A DNA stretch of 64,000 nt from Streptomyces venezuelae (GTDB lineage Bacteria > Actinomycetota > Actinomycetes > Streptomycetales > Streptomycetaceae): the NCBI RefSeq assembly GCF_008642275.1, contig NZ_CP029189.1, positions 3,044,001 through 3,108,000 of the forward strand, read 5' to 3'. The position numbers and the translations under genes were made by a program. Under the pieces are notes generated by a model that had not been told where the DNA came from, made no database searches, and saw only the letters and a program-made list of their open reading frames with translations. Positions 35,588-44,885 of this stretch are shown one piece after another (positions within the stretch are counted from its first letter, which is position 1; every line of letters starts with the position of its first letter).

Positions 35588-38500
35588 GTGAGTCACGACG
35601 TCGCGTACCTCCGGTTCCCGCACCTGCACGACGACCTCCTCTGCTTCGCCACCGAGGACGACCTCTGGGTCGCCCCGCTGGTCCCCGACGGCCAGACACC
35701 CGGACGGGCCTGGCGCATCACCGTCGACCGGACCCGCGTCGGCCACCCGCGCTTCTCCCCCGACGGCAGGCACATCGCCTTCACCACCTGGCGCAGCCTC
35801 GATCCCGAGATCCACCTCGCCCCCGTCGACGGCGGTCCCGCCCGCCGGCTGACGCACTGGGGCGCCACCGACACCCGCGTCTGCGGCTGGGACCCCGACG
35901 GCAACGTCCTGGCCGTCTCCTCGCACGAACAGCCCTTCTCCTACTTCTCCTGGGCCTACAAACTGCCCACCGACGGCAGCCCCGGCGGGCGCCTGCCCTG
36001 GGGGCCGGTGTCCGACATCCAGGTCGCCGACATCGGCGGCGAGCACAAGAGCCTGCTGCTCACGGGCAAGCCGCCGCACGAGCCGGCCGCCTGGAAGCGC
36101 TACCGGGGCGGCGCCATGGGCCGGCTCTGGCTCCACGGACGCCAGCTCCTGGAAGACCTCGAAGGGCACCTGGACGCCGCGATGTTCGTGGGGGGCCGGA
36201 TCGCCTTCCTCTCCGACCACGAGGGCATCGGCAACCTCTACTCCTGCCTGCCCGACGGCACCGGCCTGCGCCGCCACACCGACCACGACGAGTTCTACGC
36301 CCGGCACGCCTCCAGCGACGGCTCCCGGGTCGTCTACCAGTGCGCCGGGGACCTCTGGCTCGTCGACTCCCTGGACCCGGGCGCCGCCCCGCGCAAGCTC
36401 CAGGTCCGCCTCGGCGGCCCGCGCGCCGGCCGGCGCACCTACCAGGTGCCCGCCGCCAGCCACGTCGACTCGCTCTCCGTGGACGCCACCGGGCGGGCCA
36501 GCGCCGTCGTGGTGCGCGGCAGCCTGTACTGGCTGACCCACCGCGACGGACCGGCCCGGACCATCGCCGACACCCCCGGCGTGCGGGTACGGCTCCCGGA
36601 GATGCTCGGCAGCGGCGGACAGGTCGCCTACGTCACCGACGCCGAGGGCGAGGACGCGATCGAGATCGCCTACCTGCCCCGGGCCTCCGGGGACCGGGAG
36701 CCGCGCCGGCTGGCCTCGGGCGGGCTCGGCCGCGTCACCGAGCTGCTCTCTGACCCGGACGGGGAGCGCCTCGCCGTCGCCTCGAACGACGGGCGGCTGC
36801 TGCTCGTCGACGCGACCGAGGACTCCGACGGCGAGGTCACCGAGCTGATCCGCTCCATCAACGGCCCCGTCACCGACCTGGCGTTCTCCCCGGACGGGGC
36901 CTGGCTGACCTGGTCGCACCCGGGCATCGGGCGCTCGCTGCGGCAGATCAAGATGGCCCGCATCTCCGGGCCCGGCGCGCGCGCCGTCGTCGACGTCACC
37001 AACGGCCGCTTCGCCGACGAGAACCCGGTCTTCACCCGGGACGGGCGCTATCTGGCGTTCCTTTCCTGGCGCGGTTTCGACCCGGTCTACGACGTGCACA
37101 CCGGCGACCTGTCCTTCCCGCTGGGCTGCCGCCCGTACCTGGTGCCGCTGTCGTCGGCGACCCCCTCGCCCTTCGCGCTGTCGGCCGAGGGGCGGCCCGC
37201 GGCCGGCGGGCTGGACCCGGCCGAGGGCGACTCGGAGGGCTCGGGCGAAGGCGGCACCGTGACCGTGGAGGTGGAGGGGCTGGAGAGCCGGGTCACCCCC
37301 TTCCCGGTGAGCGCCTCCAAGTACTCGGCCCTGTACCCGGTGAACGGAGGCGGTCTGGTCTGGCTGCGCTGGCCGATCTCCGGCGCGCTCGGCGAGACCT
37401 TCGCCAACCCCAACGACATCAGCGGCAAGCCCACGCTGGAGCACTTCGACCTGACCAAGGCCCGCAAGAGCGAACTGGCTTCGGGACTGGACTGGTTCGC
37501 GGTCAGCGGCGACGGCACCCGGCTCGTGATCAACGACGACGGGGACCTGCGCGCGGTCCCCGCCACCGAGTCGGGCGACGGCGACTCGACGGTGTACCTG
37601 GACCTGCGGCGCATCCTGCACGAGGTGGACCCGGCGGCCGAGTGGCGCCAGGCCTTCGAGGAGGCCGGGCGGATCATCCGCGCGTACTTCTGGGAGCCGA
37701 ACATGTGCGGCATCGACTGGGACGGCGTACTGCGCCAGTACCGCCCGCTGGTCGAACGGGTCGCGTCCCCCGACGAGTTCGCCGACCTGCTGCGGGAGGT
37801 CCTCGGTGAGCTGGGCACCTCGCACGCCTACGTCTCCCCCGCCCGCCGCAACGAGGGCCCCCCGCACTACCAGCGGGCCATCGGCTTGCTCGGCGCCAAC
37901 CTGGTCTCCCGGGACGGGACATGGGTGGTGGCCCGGATCCTGCCCGGCGAGTCCTCCGACTCCAAGGCCCGCTCCCCGCTGGCCGGAACGGGCATCCGGG
38001 AGGGCGCGGTGCTCACCCACGTGGACGGCCGGCCCGTGGACCCGGTCGCCGGCCCCTACCCGCTGCTGGCGGCGGCCGGCGGCACCACGGTCGAGCTGAC
38101 CTTCCAGCCGGCGGAGGGCGCGGACCGCTCCCGCCGGGTCGCCGTCGTGCCCCTCATCGACGAGCGGCCGCTGCGCTACCAGGACTGGGTGTCCAAGCGG
38201 CGCCAGGTGGTCCGGGAGCTCAGCGGCGGCCGCTGCGGCTACCTCCACATCCCCGACATGGGCGGCTCGGGCTGGGCGCAGTTCAACCGCGACCTGCGCA
38301 TGGAGATGTCCCGCCCCGCGCTGATCGTGGACGTACGCGGCAACGCCGGCGGCCACATCAGCGAGCTGGTGGTGGAGAAGCTCACCCGCTCCATCCTCGG
38401 CTGGGACCTGACGCGCGACGCCCAGCCCGTCAGCTACGCCTCCAACGCACCGCGCGGCCCGATCGTGGCGCTGGCCGACGAGGCGACCTCCTCGGACGGC

Positions 38501-38857
38501 GACATGATCACCGCGGCCTTCAAACTGCTGGGCCTGGGACCGGTGGTGGGCCAGCGCACCTGGGGCGGAGTGGTCGGCATGACGGGCCGGCACACCCTGG
38601 GCGACGGCACGGTGATCACGGTGCCGATGAACGCCGCCTGGTTCCCGGAGTACGGGTGGTCGGTCGAGAACCACGGCGTGGAACCGGACTTCGAGATCCT
38701 GCGCACCCCGCTCGACTGGGCGGAGGGGCGGCACGCCCAGATGGACGACGCCGTGCACCTGGCGCTGGAACTGCTCGAACAGGACCCGGCCGCGATGCCG
38801 CCCGGCTACACGGACGTACCGGACCGGCGTCGTCCGAAGCTGCCGCCGAGGGAGTGA
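35588..38857 (+). CDS. Tricorn protease homologue
   Basis: A 1089-aa protease that in Thermoplasma degrades proteasome-derived peptides; streptomycetes, which have proteasomes, commonly carry homologues. Layout: six- then seven-bladed WD/propeller-like repeats (about 1-690), a C1 helical domain, a PDZ-like domain (about 760-860) and the serine-protease core. Catalytic residues line up with the archaeal enzyme: Ser745-His746 in LGTSHAY, Ser969-Asp970 in ATSSDGDM, and Glu in SVENHGVEPD. The GTG start at 35588 follows GGGGGG. A Gly/Glu-rich linker is at about 545-555. Confidence 0.93.
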   Translation: MSHDVAYLRFPHLHDDLLCFATEDDLWVAPLVPDGQTPGRAWRITVDRTRVGHPRFSPDGRHIAFTTWRSLDPEIHLAPVDGGPARRLTHWGATDTRVCGWDPDGNVLAVSSHEQPFSYFSWAYKLPTDGSPGGRLPWGPVSDIQVADIGGEHKSLLLTGKPPHEPAAWKRYRGGAMGRLWLHGRQLLEDLEGHLDAAMFVGGRIAFLSDHEGIGNLYSCLPDGTGLRRHTDHDEFYARHASSDGSRVVYQCAGDLWLVDSLDPGAAPRKLQVRLGGPRAGRRTYQVPAASHVDSLSVDATGRASAVVVRGSLYWLTHRDGPARTIADTPGVRVRLPEMLGSGGQVAYVTDAEGEDAIEIAYLPRASGDREPRRLASGGLGRVTELLSDPDGERLAVASNDGRLLLVDATEDSDGEVTELIRSINGPVTDLAFSPDGAWLTWSHPGIGRSLRQIKMARISGPGARAVVDVTNGRFADENPVFTRDGRYLAFLSWRGFDPVYDVHTGDLSFPLGCRPYLVPLSSATPSPFALSAEGRPAAGGLDPAEGDSEGSGEGGTVTVEVEGLESRVTPFPVSASKYSALYPVNGGGLVWLRWPISGALGETFANPNDISGKPTLEHFDLTKARKSELASGLDWFAVSGDGTRLVINDDGDLRAVPATESGDGDSTVYLDLRRILHEVDPAAEWRQAFEEAGRIIRAYFWEPNMCGIDWDGVLRQYRPLVERVASPDEFADLLREVLGELGTSHAYVSPARRNEGPPHYQRAIGLLGANLVSRDGTWVVARILPGESSDSKARSPLAGTGIREGAVLTHVDGRPVDPVAGPYPLLAAAGGTTVELTFQPAEGADRSRRVAVVPLIDERPLRYQDWVSKRRQVVRELSGGRCGYLHIPDMGGSGWAQFNRDLRMEMSRPALIVDVRGNAGGHISELVVEKLTRSILGWDLTRDAQPVSYASNAPRGPIVALADEATSSDGDMITAAFKLLGLGPVVGQRTWGGVVGMTGRHTLGDGTVITVPMNAAWFPEYGWSVENHGVEPDFEILRTPLDWAEGRHAQMDDAVHLALELLEQDPAAMPPGYTDVPDRRRPKLPPRE

Positions 38858-38874
38858 TCAGGCACGCAAGCGGG

Positions 38875-38912
38875 AGGGGCGCGATCCCCGGAACATCGGG
38901 GATCGCGCCCCT
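38875..38912. terminator. Bidirectional hairpin terminator
   Basis: A perfect 16-bp stem (AGGGGCGCGATCCCCG and complement) with loop GAACAT, between tricorn and the convergent small gene. Confidence 0.9.
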
Positions 38913-38951
38913 CGGCGCTGCGTGCGGGCCCGCCGGCGGCGGGGCCGAAGC

Positions 38952-39143
38952 CTAGGTCCGGTCGTCGAGCTCGTCCTGGAGGTCGTCGAACGACCGCTGC
39001 GGCGAGCCCTTCGGCTGCGGCGGCTGCGGCTGCGGGGTCCGCTCGGGCTTGCCGTCCTGCGGGTTCCCGCCGGACTTCTGCGCCTTCTGCGCCTTGTCCT
39101 TGAGCTCCTGCGCCTTGTCCTGGAACTGGTCCTTGATGCCCAT
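38952..39143 (-). CDS. Small hydrophilic helical protein
   Basis: A 63-aa protein with a Lys/Gln/Asp amphipathic N-terminal helix (MGIKDQFQDKAQELKDKAQK), a Pro/Gln-rich middle and an acidic end. Resembles short CsbD-like or stress proteins common in streptomycetes, but no family can be assigned. ATG 39143 has GGAG eight bases upstream; a GTG nine bases earlier overlaps that ribosome site and is rejected. Confidence 0.65.
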   Translation of the reverse strand: MGIKDQFQDKAQELKDKAQKAQKSGGNPQDGKPERTPQPQPPQPKGSPQRSFDDLQDELDDRT

Positions 39144-39219
39144 GCTGTTCACTCCACGAGGGGTGTAGGTGGTGGGGCCTCGACCAGACTTTCATGGGCA
39201 GACAAAGGCCGCATTTCGA

Positions 39220-40104
39220 TCAGTGACGCTGCGTGCGCTCCCTCTCGTCCGCCTCCCCGCCGGCCCCGACGAGCCCCTTGGACACACCCCGCAGACGCGG
39301 CTCGAAGCGCTTCATCTCGCGCTGCCCGACCGCCGCGATGATCCCCGGCAGGTAGCCGCGCGTCCCCTGCATGCCGCGCAGCCACCACTGCGCGTACACG
39401 TGCGCCGAGCGCCGCTCGATGCCCGCGACGATCCGGTCGACGGCCGGCCCCAGCGGGTACGTGCGGTTCGACGGCCACGGCAGCCGCTGCCTCAACTCCC
39501 GCATGACCTCGTCCTGGTCGGCGCCGCGCACCATGTCCGTGTCGGTCCAGGAGAGGTAGCCGACACCGACCCTGACGCCCTTGTACCCGACCTCCGCGCG
39601 CAGGCAGTGCGCGAAGGCCTCGACCCCCGACTTGGAGGCGCAGTAGGCGGTCATCATCGGCGCCGGGGTGATCGCGGCGAGCGAGGCGATCTGGAGGAAG
39701 TAACCGCGGCTCTCCGTCAGTACGGGCAGGAAGGCGCGAGCGGTGACGGCCCCGCCGATCAGGTTGACCTCGATCACCCGGCGCCAGGCGTCCGGGTCCG
39801 AGTCGGCGAACGGCCCGCCGGCGGCCACGCCCGCGTTGGCGACGACGACGTCCACCTTGCCGAAGCGCTGCTTGACCTCCTCCGCCACCCGGGCCATGGC
39901 CTCGTGGTCGGTGACGTCGGCGTACCAGTGGTCGCTGTCGGTGTGCAGCCGCTCGGAGACCTCCTTGAGGGCCTCCGGCTCCAGGCCGACGAGGGCGATC
40001 TTCGCACCACGGGCCGACAGCTTGCGCGCGAGCAGCTCACCGACCCCCCGGGCGGCGCCGGTGACGACGGCGACCTGGCCTTCCATACTCCTGCGAGCGC
40101 TCAC
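39220..40104 (-). CDS. Short-chain dehydrogenase/reductase
   Basis: A 294-aa classical SDR. NAD(P)-binding VVTGAARGVGE, NAG motif VVANAGVAAGG and catalytic SLAAITPAPMMTAYCASKSG (Ser, Tyr-x3-Lys). A 40-residue C-terminal extension with YAQWWLRGMQ may associate with membrane. GTG 40104 has AAGGAG eight bases upstream and overlaps the preceding stop (GTGA). Third gene of the monooxygenase-hydrolase-SDR operon; it would supply or use the ketone/alcohol partner. Confidence 0.88.
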   Translation of the reverse strand: MSARRSMEGQVAVVTGAARGVGELLARKLSARGAKIALVGLEPEALKEVSERLHTDSDHWYADVTDHEAMARVAEEVKQRFGKVDVVVANAGVAAGGPFADSDPDAWRRVIEVNLIGGAVTARAFLPVLTESRGYFLQIASLAAITPAPMMTAYCASKSGVEAFAHCLRAEVGYKGVRVGVGYLSWTDTDMVRGADQDEVMRELRQRLPWPSNRTYPLGPAVDRIVAGIERRSAHVYAQWWLRGMQGTRGYLPGIIAAVGQREMKRFEPRLRGVSKGLVGAGGEADERERTQRH

Positions 40105-41045
40105 GGCGTCTTCTCCTTCGCGATGGTGTCGAGGTCGTCGAGGTCGCCGAGATAGCGCGCGGTCAGCTCGCGCACGGCGCGTGTGACGGCTTCGGGGGCC
40201 TCGACCGGGGTCATGTGCCCCATGCCGGTGAGCTCGGTGAGGCCCACGCAGTTCGGCAGCGCCGCGGCGAGCCCGCGGGCGTGCTCGATCGGAGTGAGCC
40301 GGTCGGCGCTGCCGCCGATCACGGCGGTGGGGACGGTCAGCCGTGCCACGTCGGCGTCCAGGTCCAGCCCGGCCAGCACCCGGGACCATGCGTGCCGCAC
40401 CCCGGTGGGGCAGGCGTGGACGATCGCGGCGCACGCCTCGACCCGGTCGGGCGCGGAGCCGGGGCCCATGGTGGCGTACTTGAGGACCGAGCGGGCGACG
40501 GGCGTGACCGGTCCGAGCGGGGCGCGCGATCCGAGGACCGCGCCGGTGACACGGGTCCGCACCCGCCCGGCGCGCCCCGGCAGCACCGTGGCCCGCTCGA
40601 CCAGCCGGGAGCTGCCGGTGCTGCACAGCAGCGCGGCCGCGGCGTGCTCGGCGAACTCCGGCCGGGCCGCGGCCGCCATGATCGTCATGCCGCCCATGGA
40701 GTGCCCGGCGACGACCGCGCGCTCCCCCGGGGCGAGGGTGGCGCCGAGCACCGCCACGAGGTCGTCGGCGAGTGCGGTGGTGCTGTGCTCGCGGGCGGCG
40801 GGGCTGCGCCCGTGTCCGCGCTGGTCGTAGGCGACGACCCGGTGGGTGGCGGCCAGGGCCCGTACCTGCGCGGCCCAGAACGCCGTGGAGCAGGTCCAGC
40901 CGTGGGCCAGCACCACCGCGGGCGCCCCCTCGTCCCCGTGCACCTCGACGTGCAGCCGTGCCCCGTCGGCGGAGACGGCGACGAGTTCGCGGCGGGCGGC
41001 GGGCGGGGCGTAGGGGCCGGAGGTGACGTGCGCCGGCCGCCTCAC
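40101..41045 (-). CDS. Alpha/beta hydrolase
   Basis: A 314-aa esterase-type hydrolase. Oxyanion motif VVLAHGWTCS, nucleophile elbow VAGHSMGGM, Asp in VIGGSADRLTP and His in TGMGHMTPVE form the expected triad. GTG 41045 overlaps the monooxygenase stop, and its own stop overlaps the SDR start. In a Baeyer-Villiger pathway it would cleave the ester or lactone product. Confidence 0.9.
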   Translation of the reverse strand: MRRPAHVTSGPYAPPAARRELVAVSADGARLHVEVHGDEGAPAVVLAHGWTCSTAFWAAQVRALAATHRVVAYDQRGHGRSPAAREHSTTALADDLVAVLGATLAPGERAVVAGHSMGGMTIMAAAARPEFAEHAAAALLCSTGSSRLVERATVLPGRAGRVRTRVTGAVLGSRAPLGPVTPVARSVLKYATMGPGSAPDRVEACAAIVHACPTGVRHAWSRVLAGLDLDADVARLTVPTAVIGGSADRLTPIEHARGLAAALPNCVGLTELTGMGHMTPVEAPEAVTRAVRELTARYLGDLDDLDTIAKEKTP

Positions 41046-42652
41046 GCGGCGCCCTCGGCAGCCGTACCCACCTCGGCCTCACCGGTCGTGGGCTCGCCCA
41101 CCCCGACCGGCGCCGCAGCCGTGACGGCCGCGGCGGCCACCGGCACCCGCTCCCGCACCCGTACGACCTCGTACTCCGCCAGGTCGACGCTGCGCGTCTC
41201 GCGGCGGAACTCGCCTGTCGTGCCGGGCCAGACCGTGGTGTTGCGGCCGTTCGCGTCCAGGTACCAGCTGGTGCAGCCGCCGGTGTTCCAGACCGTCCGC
41301 TCCATGCGGGCCTGCACGTGCCGGTTCCACTGGTGCACGGCGGAGGGGCGGGCGCCGAGCGCGACCTTCCCGCCCAGCATGCCGAGCTGCCGCAGGTAGT
41401 CGGCCATGTAGTTGAGCTGCGACTCGATCATCAGGATCATCGAGCTGTTCCCGAGCCCGGTGTTCGGCCCGATGATCGTCATCCAGTTGGGGAAGCCCGC
41501 GGCGGTGGCCCCGCGCAGCGCCTGCATCCCGTCCTTCCAGGAATCCGCGAGGGTGCGGCCTTCGGTGCCCACCACCCGGTCCGCGATCGGCATGTCCGTG
41601 ACGTGGAACCCGGTGCCGAAGATGATCGCGTCGACCTCGGTCTCGGTCCCGTCGGCGGCGACCAGCACCGAGCCGCGGATCTCCTTCAGCCCGGAGGCGA
41701 CCAGGTCCACATCGGGCCGGGCCAGGGCCGGGTAGTACTCGCTGGAGAGCAGGATCCGCTTGCAGCCGATCCGGTAGGAGGGCGTCAGCTTCGCGCGCAG
41801 CGCCGGGTCCTTGATCGAGCGCGCCATGTTGGCCTTGGCCAGGGACTCGATGAGGCCGAGCTGGTTCGGACGCTTGGTGAAGGCGCTGACCTGGAGCTCC
41901 CGGATCCCCCACAGCAGCCCGCGCCGCGCCGCCCGGGTGAAGGGCAGCTGACGGTGCAGCCAGCGCTCCACCGCCGTGATGGACCGGTCGGTGCGGGGCA
42001 TGACCCACGGCGGGGTCCGCTGGAAGAGGGTGAGGCGCTCCACCTCGGGGGCGATGGCGGGGACGATCTGGATGGCGGAGGCGCCCGTACCGATCATGGC
42101 GACGCGCTTGCCGCGCAGGTCGTAGTCGTGGTCCCAGCGGGCGGAGTGGAAGACCTTGCCGGGGAACTCGGCGAGCCCGGGGATCTCCGGCATCTTCGGG
42201 TCGGACAGCGGTCCGGTCGCCGAGACGACGACGTCGGCGGTCAGCTCACCGGCCGAGGTCTCGATCTCCCAGCGCAGCTCGTCCGCGTCCCAGCGCATCA
42301 TCCGGACCTCGGTGTCGAGCCGGATGTGCCGGCGCAGTCCGAAGGTGTCGGCGACGTGCTCCAGGTAGGCGCGGATGGCCGGCTGCCCCGAGAAGGTCCG
42401 CGGCCAGTCGGGATTGGGCGCGAACGAGAACGAGTACAGATGGGAGGGAACGTCGCACGCACACCCGGGGTAGCTGTTGTCGCGCCAGGTGCCGCCGACC
42501 GAGTCGGCCCGTTCCAGTACGACGAAGTCCGTGATCCCTTCGCGGCGCAGCCGTACGGCCGCGCCGAGCCCGCCGAATCCGGACCCGATCACCGCCACCC
42601 GTACGTGCTCGCGCCCGCCGCCCATGCCACTCGTGCCCCTCGTGCCACCCAT
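41042..42652 (-). CDS. Flavin-containing (Baeyer-Villiger type) monooxygenase
   Basis: About 536 aa from ATG 42652 (549 from GTG 42691). FAD site VAVIGSGFGGLGAAVRL, then GGTWRDNSYPGCACDVPSHLY, BVMO fingerprint FPGKVFHSARWDHDYD, NADPH site VAMIGTGASAIQIVP. Inserts oxygen next to a ketone, giving an ester or lactone. ATG 42652 is preferred for its upstream GGAAGG. It heads a coupled operon with a hydrolase and an SDR, divergent from a MerR gene. This resembles the front of the mycobacterial mymA operon (monooxygenase, hydrolase, SDR), with a different regulator. Confidence 0.9.
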   Translation of the reverse strand: MGGTRGTSGMGGGREHVRVAVIGSGFGGLGAAVRLRREGITDFVVLERADSVGGTWRDNSYPGCACDVPSHLYSFSFAPNPDWPRTFSGQPAIRAYLEHVADTFGLRRHIRLDTEVRMMRWDADELRWEIETSAGELTADVVVSATGPLSDPKMPEIPGLAEFPGKVFHSARWDHDYDLRGKRVAMIGTGASAIQIVPAIAPEVERLTLFQRTPPWVMPRTDRSITAVERWLHRQLPFTRAARRGLLWGIRELQVSAFTKRPNQLGLIESLAKANMARSIKDPALRAKLTPSYRIGCKRILLSSEYYPALARPDVDLVASGLKEIRGSVLVAADGTETEVDAIIFGTGFHVTDMPIADRVVGTEGRTLADSWKDGMQALRGATAAGFPNWMTIIGPNTGLGNSSMILMIESQLNYMADYLRQLGMLGGKVALGARPSAVHQWNRHVQARMERTVWNTGGCTSWYLDANGRNTTVWPGTTGEFRRETRSVDLAEYEVVRVRERVPVAAAAVTAAAPVGVGEPTTGEAEVGTAAEGAA

Positions 42653-42724
42653 GCCCGCCGCCTTCCGCTCATCCGCAGTAGTCCCAGCCACGCACCGCTA
42701 CGCCGCACCGCACCATCGAAACAC

Positions 42725-42742
42725 TGCCAGCAATCACTGGCA
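42725..42742. promoter_or_regulatory. Inverted repeat between the monooxygenase operon and MerR gene
   Basis: TGCCAG-N6-CTGGCA is a perfect 18-base inverted repeat in the divergent gap, the natural place for a MerR-family operator. Confidence 0.5.
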
Positions 42743-42826
42743 CAATCGGGAGGGTAGAGCAGCCCCGTACTCATGGGTAGGGGTCCGACCCGGAAAGTTA
42801 CTGCCGGTACGCCATAAGGTGCGTCT

Positions 42827-43525
42827 GTGGCGAAGGAAGAGACGCAAGCGAAGACGGTGCGCGAGTACCGCACGGAGGAACTGGCCGAAGCGGCCGGGAT
42901 CCCGGTCCGCACCCTGCGCTTCTACCGCGAGCGCAAACTGCTCCCGCCACCGCGCCGCGAGGGGCGGATCGCCTGGTACGACGACCACCACCTGGCCCGG
43001 CTGCGCACCATCGCCGCCCTGCTGGAACGCGGCCACACCCTCGGCGGCATCGCCGAGCTGACCGCCGCCTTCGAGAACGGCCGCGACGTCGGCCAGCTCG
43101 GAGAGCTGCTCGGCATGGGCTCGTCGGAGGAGACCCGGGTCCGGCTCACCCCGGAGGCACTGGCCGACTACTTCGAGGGCGAGGTCACCCCGGAGAACCT
43201 GGCGGCCTCCCTGGATCTCGGCTACCTCGCCGTCGACGGCGACGAGATCGTGCACGTCAGCCGCCGCCTGCTGGACGTCTCCTCGGCCCTGGTCCGCGAG
43301 GGCGTCCCGCTCGCGGCCGTCCTGGAGACCGGCCGCCGCGTCCGCGAGCACGCGGACGCGATGGCCCTGCTCTTCACCGGGCTGATATCCGACCACCTCT
43401 CACCGGACGCGCTCACCCGGCTGCGCCCGCTGGCGAAGAGCGTGGTCGAGGCGGAGCTGACGATGGCGATGGACCGCCTCCTGGCGTCCACCGCCCCGCC
43501 CTCCGGTCAGACGCCGAGCTCGTAG
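42827..43525 (+). CDS. MerR-family regulator
   Basis: A 232-aa protein. The N-terminal winged helix is clear (YRTEELAEAAGIPVRTLRFYRERKLLPPP). The dimer helix carries ALLERGHTLGGIAEL. The C-terminal half (about 110-225) is a larger effector domain without Cys clusters, so organic-ligand sensing is more likely than metal sensing. GTG 42827 follows a -10-like TAAGGT (42815-42820) by six bases. It diverges from the monooxygenase operon and probably controls it. The last 19 bp overlap the convergent xthA-like gene. Confidence 0.85.
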   Translation: MAKEETQAKTVREYRTEELAEAAGIPVRTLRFYRERKLLPPPRREGRIAWYDDHHLARLRTIAALLERGHTLGGIAELTAAFENGRDVGQLGELLGMGSSEETRVRLTPEALADYFEGEVTPENLAASLDLGYLAVDGDEIVHVSRRLLDVSSALVREGVPLAAVLETGRRVREHADAMALLFTGLISDHLSPDALTRLRPLAKSVVEAELTMAMDRLLASTAPPSGQTPSS

Positions 43526-44310
43526 ACGACGGTCACGGGCGCGTGGTCGGACCAGCGCTCGGGGTGCGTCTCGGCCCGCTCCACGAAGGCCTTCACGGCC
43601 TTCGCCGCCAGCCCGGGAGTGGCCACCTGGAGGTCGATGCGCCAGCCGGCGTCGTTGTCGAAGGCCCGCCCGCGGTAGGACCACCAGGAGTACGGCCCCT
43701 CGGTGTCGGGGTGCAGCTCGCGCACCACGTCGACGTAGCCGGCCTCCGAGTAGACCTTCCCCAGCCACTCGCGCTCCTCGGGGAGGAAGCCGGCGTTCTT
43801 GCGGTTCGTCTTCCAGTTCTTGAGGTCGGCCTCCTGGTGACAGATGTTCCAGTCACCGCACACCACGACCTCGCGCCCGTCGGCGGCGGCCCGCACCTTC
43901 AGCTCGGCGAGGTAGGCCAGGAACTCCCCCATGAACCGGTACTTCTCGTCCTGCTTCTCCGTCCCGGCCTGGCCCGAGGGCAGGTAGAGGCTGGCCACGG
44001 TCACGCCGGGCAGATCGATCTCCAGATACCGGCCCGCGGTGTCGAATTCCTCACTGCCGAACCCCACCCGCACCCGCTCCGGCGCACGCCGCGTGTAGAG
44101 CGCGACCCCGGCCCGCCCCTTCGCGGCGGCCGGTGCGAAGACGGTGTGCCAGCCCTCGGGAGTGCGCACCTCTTCCGGGATCTGCCCCTCCTCGGCCCGT
44201 ACCTCCTGCAGGCAGACCACATCGGCGTCGGATCCCGCGAGCCACGCCCCGAAGCCCTTCTTGGCGGCGGCCCGAATCCCATTCACATTCACGGAGGTCA
44301 CAGTGAGCAT
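43507..44310 (-). CDS. xthA: Exodeoxyribonuclease III / AP endonuclease
   Basis: A 267-aa Mg-dependent enzyme of base-excision repair. Catalytic motifs: NVNGIRAA, LQEVRAEE (Glu), DWNICHQEADLKNW (Asp/Asn), WRIDLQVATP and the C-terminal SDHAPVTV (Asp-His). Complete length. The start codon lies six bases from a -10-like TATGGT on the same strand, so the message is probably leaderless. It shares a 38-bp divergent promoter region with a GNAT gene. Confidence 0.93.
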   Translation of the reverse strand: MLTVTSVNVNGIRAAAKKGFGAWLAGSDADVVCLQEVRAEEGQIPEEVRTPEGWHTVFAPAAAKGRAGVALYTRRAPERVRVGFGSEEFDTAGRYLEIDLPGVTVASLYLPSGQAGTEKQDEKYRFMGEFLAYLAELKVRAAADGREVVVCGDWNICHQEADLKNWKTNRKNAGFLPEEREWLGKVYSEAGYVDVVRELHPDTEGPYSWWSYRGRAFDNDAGWRIDLQVATPGLAAKAVKAFVERAETHPERWSDHAPVTVVYELGV

Positions 44311-44316
44311 CCCAGC

Positions 44317-44342
44317 ACCATAGCGGGATGGTTCCGTACGAT
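44317..44342. promoter_or_regulatory. Compact divergent leaderless promoter pair
   Basis: Minus-strand TATGGT (44317-44322) serves xthA, and plus-strand TACGAT (44337-44342) serves the GNAT gene. Each ends six bases before its start codon. The two start codons are only 38 bp apart, so each -10 overlaps the other's expected -35 area. Confidence 0.6.
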
Positions 44343-44348
44343 GTTCGG

Positions 44349-44885
44349 ATGTCTCATGGGATCGACCTCCGCACCGTGCCGTACGACCACCCGGACGCGG
44401 TCAAACTCGACGACCAGGTGCAGCTCGAATACCAGGAGCGGTACCAGGGCGAGGGCGACGCCACCTTCCTGGACCCGGCGATGTTCGCCCCGCCGTACGG
44501 CCTGTACCTGCTGGCGTACGACGCCACGGGCACCCCGGTGGCGAGCGGCGGCTGGCGCACCCAGGACGAGAACGACGAGGGCTACTCGGACGGCGACGCG
44601 GAACTCAAGCGCATGTACGTCGTCCCGCAGGCCCGCGGCCTGGGCCTCGCCCGCCGCATCCTGGCCGTCCTGGAGGACGACGCCCGCGCGGCGGGCCGCC
44701 ACCGCATGGTCCTCGAAACGGGCGACCAGCAGCCGGAGGCGATAGCCCTGTACCTCTCCTCGGGCTACTCCCCGTCCGCGAAGTTCGGCCACTACCGCTT
44801 CCACGAGTCCAGCCGCTGCATGACGAAGCCCCTGCTCCCCACCCCGTCCAGCCCCGCCACCCCCTCCAGCCCCGCCGGCGTTTGA
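44349..44885 (+). CDS. GNAT-family acetyltransferase
   Basis: A 178-aa N-acetyltransferase. Acetyl-CoA binding motif ELKRMYVVPQARGLGLARRIL, then ALYLSSGYSPSAKFGHYRFHE. Substrate unknown. ATG 44349 is chosen by its spacing from TACGAT; an ATG at 44328 would lie upstream of that promoter. The final stretch (PSSPATPSSPAGV) is encoded by the dispersed repeat, so the natural C-terminus of the fold ends near MTKPLL. Confidence 0.87.
   Translation: MSHGIDLRTVPYDHPDAVKLDDQVQLEYQERYQGEGDATFLDPAMFAPPYGLYLLAYDATGTPVASGGWRTQDENDEGYSDGDAELKRMYVVPQARGLGLARRILAVLEDDARAAGRHRMVLETGDQQPEAIALYLSSGYSPSAKFGHYRFHESSRCMTKPLLPTPSSPATPSSPAGV

Noticed and set aside
35540..38758. A 1072-codon open frame antisense to the tricorn gene
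   Set aside because: It is a shadow caused by G/C-rich third positions; the antisense protein is low-complexity and lacks motifs, while the plus-strand frame has all tricorn catalytic residues.
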